From positions 3,296,172 to 3,360,171 of the forward strand of contig NZ_CP050192.1 in the NCBI RefSeq assembly GCF_011694515.1: DNA of 64,000 bases. Reading direction: 5' to 3'. The position numbers were made by a program, and so were the translations under genes. The DNA is from Mycobacterium sp. DL592 (GTDB lineage Bacteria > Actinomycetota > Actinomycetes > Mycobacteriales > Mycobacteriaceae). Of the stretch, positions 44,822 through 56,095 are shown piece by piece (within the stretch, counting starts at the first letter, position 1; each line of letters opens with the position of its first letter). The notes under the pieces were generated by a model. That model did no database searches and was not told the DNA's origin. It worked only from the letters and a program-made list of their open reading frames with translations.

Positions 44822-46267
44822 ATGACGACAGCGATGGCGACCAGAGCGCTCGATCCAGACCTGCTGGCCCGCGAATTGGGCAACTGGCGCACGTCCAGCC
44901 GCAGTGGCCCCAGCTACCAGGCCCTCGCTGACGCACTGCGCATGCTGATCGTCGACGGCCGCCTGCCGGTCGGCTCGCGGCTGCCCAGCGAGCGCGCCCT
45001 GGCCGACGCGCTGCGGGTGTCTCGCACGACGATCACGGCCGCCTACACCGACCTGCGTGACAGCGGCTACCTGTACGCCCGCCGCGGCGCCCGCGCGACC
45101 ACCGCGCTTCCGCACACTCCGGTCGCCGTCCCCGCCGAGTCGGCGCCGACGGTCAACCTCGCCGTCGCGGCCCTGGCTGCGCCCGCCAGCGCCGTGCAGG
45201 AGGCGTTCACCGAGGCCACCCGGCAGGCGGCGACCTACCTGCAGCAGACCGGGCACGACCTGCGCGGCGTGCTGGCACTGCGCACCGCGATCGCCGAGCG
45301 GTACTGCGCCAGAGGGCTTGCCACCGATCCCGACCAGATCATGGTGACCAGCGGGGCCCAGCATGCGATCGCCCTCATTCTCACCACCTACGCCCAGCCC
45401 GGCGACCGCGTACTCGTCGAACAGCCCACCTATCACGGGGCGCTCGCCGCGATCGCGACAGCCGGTGCGCGCCCGGTCCCGGTGGCGCTCACCCGAGACG
45501 GATGGGACATCGAGGCCCTGCACGCCGCGGTTCGCCAGCTCGCCCCAACCCTGGCCTACCTAGTGCCCGACAACCACAATCCGACCGGTCTGTCGATGCC
45601 TGCCGCTGACCGAAAACGGTTGGCGGCCATCATCTCCGAGACCCGCACGCGCACCATCGTCGACGAGACCATGACCGACGTCTGGCTCGACGAACCCGTG
45701 CCCGCACCGCTCGCCGCGTCGATGAACTCCCGCTCCGACCTGGTGATCACGGTGGGCTCGTTGTCCAAGTCGTTCTGGGCTGGGCTGCGCATCGGCTGGA
45801 TCCGCGCCGAGCCGAGCACCCTTGCGACAATCCGCGCGATCCGGCCCTCGATCGATCTGGGCACCTCGGTGATCGAACAGCTCGCTGCCGCATACCTTCT
45901 CACCCACCGCGTCGATGACGTCCTGCCCGAACGCCGCGACATCCTGCGCGCCAGGCGCGCACTGCTGCTGAATCTGCTCGAGGAACACCTGCCGGAGTGG
46001 CATCCCCTACCCGGTGGTGGCGGCATGTCGCTCTGGGTGCGACTGCCGGCACCGGTCAGTTCGGCGCTGTGCGCGTCGGCGTCGCGGCTCGGGGTGGAAC
46101 TGCCGCCGGGTCCGCGGTTCGGAGTCGACGGCACGCTGGAACGCTTCGTCCGGATTCCCTATACATTGCCCGAAGACCAGTTGTCCGAAGCTGTTTCACT
46201 GCTGAGCCGGGCCTGGCGCAGCGTGACCGGTTCGGCCACCCCCGACCAGTCGGCCGTGGTGGTCTAG
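44822..46267 (+). CDS. MocR-family GntR/aminotransferase regulator
   Basis: A 481-residue regulator with a GntR winged helix at the N-terminus (LPVGSRLPSERALADALRVSRTTITAAYTDL). It is fused to a fold-type I aminotransferase-like domain. The PLP Lys lies in VTVGSLSKSFWAGLRIGW, with PDNHNPTG and PTYHGALAAIATAGA as further PLP-binding parts. MocR proteins sense PLP or amino acid derivatives and switch transcription. ATG 44822 is chosen because the operator-like repeats end just before it. It diverges from the small ORF and YczE gene, its probable target, and the serB gene converges from the right. Confidence 0.93.
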   Translation: MTTAMATRALDPDLLARELGNWRTSSRSGPSYQALADALRMLIVDGRLPVGSRLPSERALADALRVSRTTITAAYTDLRDSGYLYARRGARATTALPHTPVAVPAESAPTVNLAVAALAAPASAVQEAFTEATRQAATYLQQTGHDLRGVLALRTAIAERYCARGLATDPDQIMVTSGAQHAIALILTTYAQPGDRVLVEQPTYHGALAAIATAGARPVPVALTRDGWDIEALHAAVRQLAPTLAYLVPDNHNPTGLSMPAADRKRLAAIISETRTRTIVDETMTDVWLDEPVPAPLAASMNSRSDLVITVGSLSKSFWAGLRIGWIRAEPSTLATIRAIRPSIDLGTSVIEQLAAAYLLTHRVDDVLPERRDILRARRALLLNLLEEHLPEWHPLPGGGGMSLWVRLPAPVSSALCASASRLGVELPPGPRFGVDGTLERFVRIPYTLPEDQLSEAVSLLSRAWRSVTGSATPDQSAVVV

Positions 46268-46272
46268 ACCCG

Positions 46273-47517
<1,245 letters not shown>

Positions 47518-47529
47518 CTACTTTCCGTT

Positions 47530-49326
<1,797 letters not shown>

Positions 49327-49442
49327 CTAACCTCACGCCGCCCTCTGCGGAGGGTGGGTCCTACATTGCGTCGTATTACCGTCACGAGCACGCCGTCCGC
49401 AGCTCAGCGGCGCGTTCGCGGCCAGGTGTTACGGTCGGCGGC

Positions 49443-50537
49443 GTGCGGTCGCGCAGTCTTGTTCCGGGTGTGGTGGTGTCCGCGGTCGCGGTCCTCGCGG
49501 CGCTCGCGATGACCCTCGTCAGCGGGTGTTCGGGTTCGTCGCAGGCGCCGCCGCAGGCCACCAGCAGCGTGATCACCAGCACCACCAAGATCGCCGGCGC
49601 CGGAGTGCTGGGCAATCAGCGTCGCCCCGATGAGTCCTGCGCACCCGTGCCGGCCCGCCTGGATCCGGCTCCCCCGCCGCCGGTGCGCCACGCCGCCGGC
49701 GAGACGGCGGTAGTGGCAGACCCGCAGCGCATCGTGGTCCTGGCCGGCGACGAGCTCGACGCGCTGTGCGCGCTGGGGCTGCAGTCGCGGATCGTGGCGG
49801 CCGCGTTGCCGGACGGTGCCGACAGCCAGCCGTCCTATCTGGGCACCGTCATCCACGACGTACCCGGCGCCGGGTCCCGCAGCGCTCCGGACCTCGCCGC
49901 CGTCGCCGCGGCCAAACCGGATCTCATTCTGGGCTCGGCGGGCCTGACGCCGCAGGCGTACCCGCAGCTCGCGGCGATCGCGCCGACGGTGTTCACCGAT
50001 GCGCCCGGGGCCAAATGGCAGGACAACCTGCGTACCGTCGGCGCGGCGACGGGACGGACCGAGGCCACCAACGAGGTGATCGCGGCGTTCACCGACCGCG
50101 CCCGCCAGGCCGGCGCCGACGCCGACGCCGGCCACTTCCAAGCCTCCGTCGTCCAGTTCACCGACACCACGATGCGGATCTGGGGTGCCGACAACTTTCC
50201 CGCCAGCGTGCTTGCTGACGTCGGCGTGGATCGCCCTGCGGCGCAACGGTTTACCGACAAGCCCTACGTCGAGATCGGGATCAGTGACGCCGACCTCGAC
50301 CGCTCCCCCGACTTCTCCCCGGCCGACGGCGACATCCTCTATCTGTCGTTCGCCTCGCCGGCGGCCAAGGACCGCGCACCGGCGGTGTTGGAGAGCGCGG
50401 CGTGGCGCAAGCTGTCGGCCAACCGTGACAACCGGGTCTTCATCGTCAACAACGAGATCTGGCAGACCGGCCGGGGTGTGATCGCCGCCCGCGGCATCAT
50501 CGACGACCTGCGCTGGCTCAACGCACCGATCAACTGA
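49443..50537 (+). CDS. fecB: FecB-like periplasmic substrate-binding lipoprotein
   Basis: A 364-residue lipoprotein from GTG 49443. The signal VVVSAVAVLAALAMTLVSGC ends in the lipobox VSGC. The mature part is a class III solute-binding fold of the iron-siderophore/haem type: RIVVLAGDELDALCALGL, PDLAAVAAAKPDLILGSAG, and VFIVNNEIWQTGRG. M. tuberculosis FecB (Rv3044), next to ctaD in the same divergent layout, is a lipoprotein involved in siderophore/haem handling and intrinsic antibiotic tolerance. No permease or ATPase adjoins it. Several cysteines (DESCAPVP, DALCALG) lie in the N-terminal mature half. Confidence 0.9.
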   Translation: MRSRSLVPGVVVSAVAVLAALAMTLVSGCSGSSQAPPQATSSVITSTTKIAGAGVLGNQRRPDESCAPVPARLDPAPPPPVRHAAGETAVVADPQRIVVLAGDELDALCALGLQSRIVAAALPDGADSQPSYLGTVIHDVPGAGSRSAPDLAAVAAAKPDLILGSAGLTPQAYPQLAAIAPTVFTDAPGAKWQDNLRTVGAATGRTEATNEVIAAFTDRARQAGADADAGHFQASVVQFTDTTMRIWGADNFPASVLADVGVDRPAAQRFTDKPYVEIGISDADLDRSPDFSPADGDILYLSFASPAAKDRAPAVLESAAWRKLSANRDNRVFIVNNEIWQTGRGVIAARGIIDDLRWLNAPIN

Positions 50538-50546
50538 GGCGGTGCC

Positions 50547-50607
50547 GTCGAATTTCACGTTTCGCAGGACAAGTGCGAGTGGAGCGCGGCAAAACGTGAA
50601 ATTCGAC
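50547..50607. repeat. Hairpin element with perfect 16-bp arms
   Basis: GTCGAATTTCACGTTT (50547-50562) pairs perfectly with AAACGTGAAATTCGAC (50592-50607) across a 29-base loop. Being AT-rich relative to its surroundings, it stands out from the neighbouring coding DNA. It may be a terminator for fecB or a small dispersed element. Confidence 0.7.
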
Positions 50608-50610
50608 TGC

Positions 50611-50645
50611 CCCAGGTAACGCTCGACGGTCCCAGGTAACGTTCG
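50611..50645. repeat. 15-bp direct repeat before the YciI gene
   Basis: CCCAGGTAACGCTCG (50611-50625) and CCCAGGTAACGTTCG (50631-50645) differ at one base and are 20 bases apart, ending four bases before the GTG of the next gene. The spacing of two helical turns suggests a tandem regulator site, although duplication of a promoter or ribosome site is also possible. Confidence 0.55.
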
Positions 50646-50649
50646 CCCT

Positions 50650-50925
50650 GTGTTCCATGTGCTGACGATCAAGTACGAGAAGCCGGTCGAAGTCATCGAT
50701 CAGACCCGGCCCGCCCATCTCGCCTGGCTCAACGACGAAGTCGCGGCGGGACGCATCCTGCTGGCCGGCCGCCAGGACTCCGGCGCCGGCGGCGTGCTGA
50801 TCACCGGCGACATCAGCGTCGAGGAAGCCCAGGACATCATCGCTCGCGACCCGTACACGCTGGCCGGTATCGTCAGCTACGAACGTCTCTCGTTCAACGG
50901 CGGAGTCCGCGCACCGGGGCTCTGA
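50650..50925 (+). CDS. YciI-family protein
   Basis: A 91-residue protein from GTG 50650. It belongs to the YciI family: FHVLTIKYEKPVEVIDQTRPAHLAWL has the conserved His, and LLAGRQDSGAGGVLITGDISVEEAQDIIARDPYTLAGIVSYE includes the RDPY motif. These compact ferredoxin-fold proteins are found beside oxidoreductases; one relative acts as a chlorohydroquinone dehydrochlorinase, but most have no assigned reaction. It lies between fecB and adhC on the same strand but each has its own spacing, and a direct repeat is immediately upstream. Function unknown. Confidence 0.82.
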   Translation: MFHVLTIKYEKPVEVIDQTRPAHLAWLNDEVAAGRILLAGRQDSGAGGVLITGDISVEEAQDIIARDPYTLAGIVSYERLSFNGGVRAPGL

Positions 50926-51047
50926 TCCGCCGGGGCGGGATTAATCCGCCCGCCCGCCTTGGTTATTGCTGACGGCCGCACTGTCGCGGACCGCCATATG
51001 AAGCTGAATTTGATCAGTGCTGATTTGACGACGATAAAAGGAACACC

Positions 51048-52100
51048 ATGAGCACAGTTACCGCTTACGCAGCGACGTCTGCCACCGAACCGCTGGCCAA
51101 GACCACCGTCACCCGCCGCGATGTCGGCCCCTACGACGTCCAGTTCGACATCCATTTCGCCGGCATCTGCCACTCCGACATCCATACCGTGCGCGCCGAA
51201 TGGGGTCAGCCCAGCTACCCGGTCGTACCCGGCCACGAGATCGCCGGTGTAGTCACCGAGGTCGGTCCCGAGGTCACCAAGTTCAAGGTCGGTGACCGAG
51301 TCGGTGTGGGCTGCTTCGTCGACTCCTGCCGGGAGTGCAAGAACTGCAAGGCCGGCCTGGAGCAGTACTGCACCGGCGGCGGAAACATCGGCACCTACAA
51401 CGCGATCGGCCGCGACGGCCTGCCGACCTACGGCGGCTACAGCGGCAGCATCGTCGTCGACGAGAACTATGTCCTGAACATCCCGGACGGGCTCGCTCTC
51501 GACGCGGCCGCACCGCTGCTGTGCGCCGGCGTCACCACCTATTCGCCGCTGCGGCACTGGAATGCCGGTCCCGGCAAGCGAATTGCGATCGTGGGCCTCG
51601 GCGGCCTGGGCCACATGGGCGTCAAGCTCGCCAAGGCGATGGGCGCCGAGGTGACCGTGCTCTCGCAGTCGCTGAAGAAGATGGAAGACGGCCTGCGACT
51701 GGGCGCGGACCACTACTATGCGACCGCCGACCGGGACACCTTCAAGAACCTGCGCAACTCGTTCGACCTGATTCTCAACACCGTGTCGGCCGATCTCGAC
51801 CTGGGCCGGTTCCTCGGAATGCTGGATCTCGACGGCACGTTCGTCGAACTGGGCCTGCCCGAAAACCCGCTTGTGGTGCCGTCTTTCCCGCTCGTGGGTA
51901 TGCGGCGCAACCTGTCGGGTTCGATGATCGGCGGCATCGCCGAGACCCAGGAGATGCTGGACTTCTGCGCCGAGCACAACGTCGGCCCCGAGATCGAAGT
52001 GATCGAGCCGGATTACATCAACGAAGCCTACGAGCGGGTTGTCGCCAGCGACGTCCGCTACCGGTTTGTGATCGACACGGCCTCGCTGCGCGAGCAGTAG
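51048..52100 (+). CDS. adhC: Zinc-dependent NAD(P) alcohol dehydrogenase
   Basis: A 350-residue medium-chain dehydrogenase that starts at ATG 51048 after AAAGGAA. The catalytic zinc site is [15 protein letters not shown] plus GHEIAG, and the structural zinc site is [15 protein letters not shown]. The cofactor fold is [21 protein letters not shown]. The pattern is that of the cinnamyl-alcohol-dehydrogenase/AdhC group that reduces aldehydes with NADPH. M. tuberculosis AdhC (Rv3045) lies at the same place. It converges on the TetR gene, with 13 bases between stops. It may be part of aldehyde detoxification; the true substrate is unknown. Confidence 0.94.
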   Translation: MSTVTAYAATSATEPLAKTTVTRRDVGPYDVQFDIHFAGICHSDIHTVRAEWGQPSYPVVPGHEIAGVVTEVGPEVTKFKVGDRVGVGCFVDSCRECKNCKAGLEQYCTGGGNIGTYNAIGRDGLPTYGGYSGSIVVDENYVLNIPDGLALDAAAPLLCAGVTTYSPLRHWNAGPGKRIAIVGLGGLGHMGVKLAKAMGAEVTVLSQSLKKMEDGLRLGADHYYATADRDTFKNLRNSFDLILNTVSADLDLGRFLGMLDLDGTFVELGLPENPLVVPSFPLVGMRRNLSGSMIGGIAETQEMLDFCAEHNVGPEIEVIEPDYINEAYERVVASDVRYRFVIDTASLREQ

Positions 52101-52113
52101 GCCGGTCGCAAGC

Positions 52114-52725
52114 TCAGGCCGGTTGCGGGATCGGGGCGCCGGTGGCGAGTTCGGCGTACTGCCGCATGAGCCGTAGTGCGGTGTCCCGATTCAGCTGTGG
52201 GTCGCGCGCGACGATGCGGTAGCCGAAGTAGTCCTCCATCGACATCAGCGTCATCGCGATGTCGTTGGCCGAGCCACTGAGATGAAACACCCCGGCCCGG
52301 GCTCCCGCGTCGAGCAGATCGGCGTACAGGCCGACCTGACGGTGGTAGATCCCTTGCACGTCGCGGCGGGTGTCCAGATCGAATCCGGCCGCCAGGACGG
52401 CTCGCCAGATGGCGCGCCATTCGGCATCCTCCGGGCCGGTGGGCAGTCCCGCGGCGATCGTCTGCGCGAGCTGCTCGCACGGATCGCCGGTCTCGGTGCG
52501 TAACCGAAGCCGGTCGTCGTAGAACCGGACGTCGGAGCGCAGAGCGAGCTCGGAGAGCAGTTCGGTCATGTCCTTGAAGTAATACCGCACCGCATTGGTG
52601 GTCAGGCCCAGCTCCGCGGCGACGTCGGCGAGCTTGAGGGTGGCCAGGTCATGGCGTTCGATGAGCAGGATCGCGGCGTCCATGATGTCGGCACGCCGCT
52701 GTGCCTGCCGATTCGGACGTGCCAT
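52114..52725 (-). CDS. TetR-family regulator
   Basis: A 203-residue TetR protein. The DNA-binding domain ADIMDAAILLIERHDLATLKLADVAAELGLTTNAVRYYFKDMTEL has the helix-turn-helix; the C-terminal ligand domain is helical without recognisable motif. It is transcribed away from the aminopeptidase-permease pair across 132 bases that contain a long perfect inverted repeat, so these genes are likely targets. TetR sites are usually shorter palindromes, and the long repeat could bind a dimer pair. Ligand unknown. Confidence 0.9.
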   Translation of the reverse strand: MARPNRQAQRRADIMDAAILLIERHDLATLKLADVAAELGLTTNAVRYYFKDMTELLSELALRSDVRFYDDRLRLRTETGDPCEQLAQTIAAGLPTGPEDAEWRAIWRAVLAAGFDLDTRRDVQGIYHRQVGLYADLLDAGARAGVFHLSGSANDIAMTLMSMEDYFGYRIVARDPQLNRDTALRLMRQYAELATGAPIPQPA

Positions 52726-52802
52726 ACCCGCATCACTCCTGTCGTTCGGCCGGGATGATCCACCCTATTTTGCCCGTCCTCTTGCGTGCTGCGTCACACG
52801 AG

Positions 52803-52839
52803 CGCATAGTTCTTTTCCAATCAGGAAAAGAACTATGCG
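52803..52839. promoter_or_regulatory. Perfect 16-bp inverted repeat upstream of the aminopeptidase gene
   Basis: Left arm CGCATAGTTCTTTTCC (52803-52818) and right arm GGAAAAGAACTATGCG (52824-52839) match completely, with AATCA between them. It ends 18 bases before the aminopeptidase ATG and lies between two divergent genes. Its AT-rich content contrasts with the surroundings. The likely use is an operator, probably for the adjacent TetR protein. Confidence 0.8.
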
Positions 52840-52857
52840 TGAAGCGAGCGTGACCAC

Positions 52858-53973
52858 ATGCGTGCCAGAGACCTCGGCGTCGTCATCGGGGAACATCCGA
52901 CCGGGCCGCATAACGCCGTCACCGACGTGCCCGGCGTCCGAGTGGGGCACACCACCATCACGTCCGACGACCCGCATACCGTGCGCACCGGCGTCACCGC
53001 CGTCATCCCCCACGACCGAATCTGGACCGAGCCGGTGTTCGCCGGCGCGCACCGTCTCAATGGCAGCGGCGAACTGACGGGTCTGGAATGGATCCGCGAG
53101 TCCGGCGAACTCACCTCCGCGATCGGGCTGACCAACACCCACAGCGTCGGTGTGGTCCGCGACGAACTGGTGGCGGCGCAGGTGCGGGCCCGCGGCGAAG
53201 GCGCCTACTGGTCGCTACCGGTGGTCGGCGAGACCTATGACGGTCTACTCAACGACATCAACGGTTTTCACGTGCGCCCCGAGCATGTGCGGGCTGCGCT
53301 GGACAATGCCTGCAGTGAGCCGCCCGCCGAGGGCAACGTCGGCGGTGGGACGGGCATGATCTGCCACGGCTTCAAGGGCGGTATCGGTACCGCCTCCCGA
53401 ATCACCGAAACCGCCGCGGGCCGATACACCGTCGGCGTCCTGGTGCAGGCGAATCATGGCCGGCGTGAACGACTTCGGATCAATGGCGTGCCGGTCGGCG
53501 AGAAGATCGACTCCGCAGCGGTACCGCTGCCCGAACTCCCCGCCCGTTACGAACCGGGGTCGGGCTCGATCATCGTCATCGTCGCCACCGACGCCCCACT
53601 GCTGCCCCACCAATGCCGCCGGGTGGCTCAGCGTTCGGCGCTGGCGGTCAGCCGGCTCGGCGGCAGTGGCGAGCAGTACAGCGGCGACCTCATGTTGGCG
53701 TTCTCCACCGGCAACCGGGGCATCCCGCCGTACGCGTGGGACGAGGATCCGGCGACCTCGCGCCCCGAGGTACCGCTTCGAATGGTGGCACCGCAGTTGA
53801 TGACTCGACTGTTCGACCTGACCATCGAGGCCACCGAAGAGGCGATCGTCAACGCCATGGTCGCCGCCACCACGATGACCGGCCTCAATGGCTTGACCGC
53901 CCACGCACTCGACCACGACCTGCTTCGCCACACGCTGTTCCCCACCGCCCCATCACTTCAGGAGATCTCGTGA
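52858..53973 (+). CDS. P1/S58-family aminopeptidase (DmpA-like)
   Basis: A 371-residue N-terminal-nucleophile hydrolase of the DmpA type, which cuts itself before becoming active on N-terminal residues (L-aminopeptidase D-amidase/esterase). Conserved blocks are NAVTDVPGVRVGHTTI, SAIGLTNTHSVGVVRDELV, GNVGGGTGMICHGFKGGIG and GVLVQANHGRRERLRI. By comparison with DmpA, autocleavage is expected before the Ser in PGSGSIIVIVATDAPLLPHQ (~residue 240). Start ATG 52858 has a weak ribosome site; ATG 52834 is an alternative. It overlaps the permease start (GTGA), so peptide cleavage and amino-acid uptake seem linked. Confidence 0.92.
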   Translation: MRARDLGVVIGEHPTGPHNAVTDVPGVRVGHTTITSDDPHTVRTGVTAVIPHDRIWTEPVFAGAHRLNGSGELTGLEWIRESGELTSAIGLTNTHSVGVVRDELVAAQVRARGEGAYWSLPVVGETYDGLLNDINGFHVRPEHVRAALDNACSEPPAEGNVGGGTGMICHGFKGGIGTASRITETAAGRYTVGVLVQANHGRRERLRINGVPVGEKIDSAAVPLPELPARYEPGSGSIIVIVATDAPLLPHQCRRVAQRSALAVSRLGGSGEQYSGDLMLAFSTGNRGIPPYAWDEDPATSRPEVPLRMVAPQLMTRLFDLTIEATEEAIVNAMVAATTMTGLNGLTAHALDHDLLRHTLFPTAPSLQEIS

Positions 53974-55376
53974 CCACACCCACCACAACAGAGGGGCGCC
54001 GCCTGAGCGGGCGTCTCGGGCCGATCGGCATCGTGTTCATGGTTGTCGCGGCGGCCGCCCCACTGACCGTCATCGGCGGCAACATGCCCTTGGCGATGGG
54101 ATTGGGCAACGGTGCGGGTGCCCCGATGGGATTCGTGATCGCCGCGCTGGTGCTCCTGGTCTTCAGCGTCGGGTTCGTCACCATGACCCCGTACGTACCC
54201 GAGGCCGGTGCGTTCTTCTCCTATGTGACAGTCGGACTCGGTGAACGGATGGGCAAGGGCATCGCGGTCGTCGCGCTGATCGCCTACACCGCGATCCAGA
54301 TCGGCATCTACGGCTATATCGGCTGGGCCATCAATGACACCGTCACGCACTTTCATGGACCGGTCATCCCGTGGCCGGTGTACTCGTTCATCGTTCTGGC
54401 CATCGTCGCGGTACTCGGCTACCGGCACATCGATCTGAGCGCCAAGGTGCTCGGTGTGGCACTGGCCCTCGAGATCGGCATCGTCGTCATCCTGGACCTG
54501 GTGATGGTGTCCCACCCCAGCCCGGCCGGCGTCACATTGAGCTCGTTCGATCCCGCCGTCTTCACCGACGGGACGCTGGGCATCGCCGTGCTGTTCGCAC
54601 TCACCGGGTTCATCGGTTTCGAGGCCACCGCGGTGTTCCGCGACGAGGCGCGCGACCCCGAGCGCACCATTCCGATTGCCACGTACGCCGCGGTCATCAT
54701 CATCGGCGCGTTCTACACCGTCACGGTGTGGGCGTTCGTCGTCGCCCTCGGACCCGATCAGGTCACCGCAGTAGCTCAGAAAACCCTTGCCGGAGAGGGC
54801 AATATGCTGCTGGACACCACCGGCGACATGCTCGGGACCATCGGCCGCGACATCGTCAACGTGCTTCTGCTGACCAGTCTGTTCGCCTGCGTGCTGTCAT
54901 TCCACAACGTGATCGCGCGATACCAGTTCGTGCTGGCCGGAAAGGGTTTGCTACCGGCCAGACTCGCCGCGGTCCACGACAACCACGAGTCACCGGCATT
55001 CTCATCGGTGGTGCAGACGGTCACCGCCGCCATCATCGTCGCAGTACTGGCAGTCTTGGGCATCGATCCGCTGGTCGGTGTCTTCGGCTCCATGGCGGGC
55101 ATCGCCACGGTCGGCATGGTCGTGTTGATGCTGACCACGTCGGTCGCGGTGCTGGTGTTCTTCATTCGAGGACGCGCACCGGGCCGGCTGTGGACCACCC
55201 GCCTGGCACCGGCGCTCGCGGTTCTGGGCTTGCTGGAAAGCCTGTGGCTGGTGCTGTCGAACTTCACGTTGGTCACCGGCGGCAGCGCCACACTGAGCGC
55301 CGTCCTGGCCGCTATTCCGTTCGTCGGGCTGATCGCCGGTGCGCTCGCCTGGCGGCCGTCGCAGTCGGCGGCCTAG
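53970..55376 (+). CDS. APC-family amino acid permease
   Basis: A 468-residue transporter from GTG 53970, with AGGAG six bases upstream inside the aminopeptidase gene. It has about 12 hydrophobic segments, including GIVFMVVAAAAPLTVIGGNMP, GAPMGFVIAALVLLVFSVGFV, VLFALTGFIGFEATAVFRDEARDP and TIPIATYAAVIIIGAFYTVTVWAF. The FIGFEATAVFRDEARDPERTIP stretch is typical of APC transporters. The location downstream of an aminopeptidase suggests uptake of released amino acids, or peptides/amides, as a carbon or nitrogen source. The substrate is unknown. Confidence 0.92.
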   Translation: MTTPTTTEGRRLSGRLGPIGIVFMVVAAAAPLTVIGGNMPLAMGLGNGAGAPMGFVIAALVLLVFSVGFVTMTPYVPEAGAFFSYVTVGLGERMGKGIAVVALIAYTAIQIGIYGYIGWAINDTVTHFHGPVIPWPVYSFIVLAIVAVLGYRHIDLSAKVLGVALALEIGIVVILDLVMVSHPSPAGVTLSSFDPAVFTDGTLGIAVLFALTGFIGFEATAVFRDEARDPERTIPIATYAAVIIIGAFYTVTVWAFVVALGPDQVTAVAQKTLAGEGNMLLDTTGDMLGTIGRDIVNVLLLTSLFACVLSFHNVIARYQFVLAGKGLLPARLAAVHDNHESPAFSSVVQTVTAAIIVAVLAVLGIDPLVGVFGSMAGIATVGMVVLMLTTSVAVLVFFIRGRAPGRLWTTRLAPALAVLGLLESLWLVLSNFTLVTGGSATLSAVLAAIPFVGLIAGALAWRPSQSAA

Positions 55377-55705
55377 TTCGCGGTATCGCCCAACTCGATG
55401 CCGGCCAGGGGCCACCCGCCGGCCGCCAGCTTCGCGGCGACCCGCTGGATATTCTCCGGGCCGGCGTCGTGGTGTGCGACATCTTTGATGAAGTCGGCGA
55501 TCTCGTCGTGGTCGATCTGGTGGCCGGCCGGTGCCTTGGCCTCGGCCTCGGCGATCTCGCGGACGACTTCGGCGACCTGCTCTTCGGTCAGCGGAGTGCT
55601 GCGAAGCAGTGCCAGCAGCGGTACCCGGTCCGGCCCGGGGACACCGCTGGGATATCCGGCGCGCAGCCAGGTGAGGACCTTATTGACGAGCGAGGGCGAA
55701 GTCAC
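55373..55705 (-). CDS. DUF3349 protein
   Basis: A 110-residue cytoplasmic protein resembling mycobacterial DUF3349 proteins: VNKVLTWLRAGYPSGVPGPDRVPLLALLRSTPLTEEQVAEVV and GHQIDHDEIADFIKDVAHHDAGPENIQRVAAKLAAGGWPLA. The family is small and restricted to actinobacteria, with known structures but no proven function. M. tuberculosis Rv3046c is the nearby counterpart, from memory, which restores the core order after the inserted genes. The stop overlaps the APC permease end by four bases in convergent orientation. Confidence 0.83.
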   Translation of the reverse strand: MTSPSLVNKVLTWLRAGYPSGVPGPDRVPLLALLRSTPLTEEQVAEVVREIAEAEAKAPAGHQIDHDEIADFIKDVAHHDAGPENIQRVAAKLAAGGWPLAGIELGDTAN

Positions 55706-55800
55706 GGTGATCAGTGTCGCCGCCGGCGGCCGACGGCGCCAGCAGCGGCTACACAGTTGGCTGGGGGTTCACCGCACGTTCACCGCCTAGAGTCACCGGA

Positions 55801-56029
55801 TGAGGCTCCGGTCGTTTCGCCTACTTGCCGCAGGCATCGCGGCGCTGGCGGTGACCGCATTCTCCGGTGCCGCGCCGGCCGGCGCCGCCGGGCCACTGCC
55901 GACCGACCAGATCGCGACGCCACCGCCTATCAGGCGGCGCTGAACAACCCCGGTGCGCTGTGGCTCGTCGACGGCGCCACCCGGGTGCTGGCGGTCAACC
56001 CCTACCCGCTGGCCGACGCCTGCCCCTGA
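55801..56029 (+). pseudogene. Small exported protein split by a frameshift
   Basis: ATG 55801 opens a frame with a clear signal peptide (RLLAAGIAALAVTAFSGAAPAGAAG) that ends at TGA 55940-55942 after a short unnatural tail (PPPIRRR). The next frame over the same region reads RDATAYQAALNNPGALWL and VDGATRVLAVNPYPLADACP to the stop at 56027. This gives one continuous exported protein of about 75 residues if one base in 55905-55925 is removed (or two added). Either the gene is broken or the sequence has an error there. The intact product's family is not known to me. Confidence 0.6.
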
Positions 56030-56095
56030 GCACGGCTTGGATTGTCGGTACCCACCACTAGCGTTCCCGTGAACGTAGCCAGGAGGGTAAGCAAG

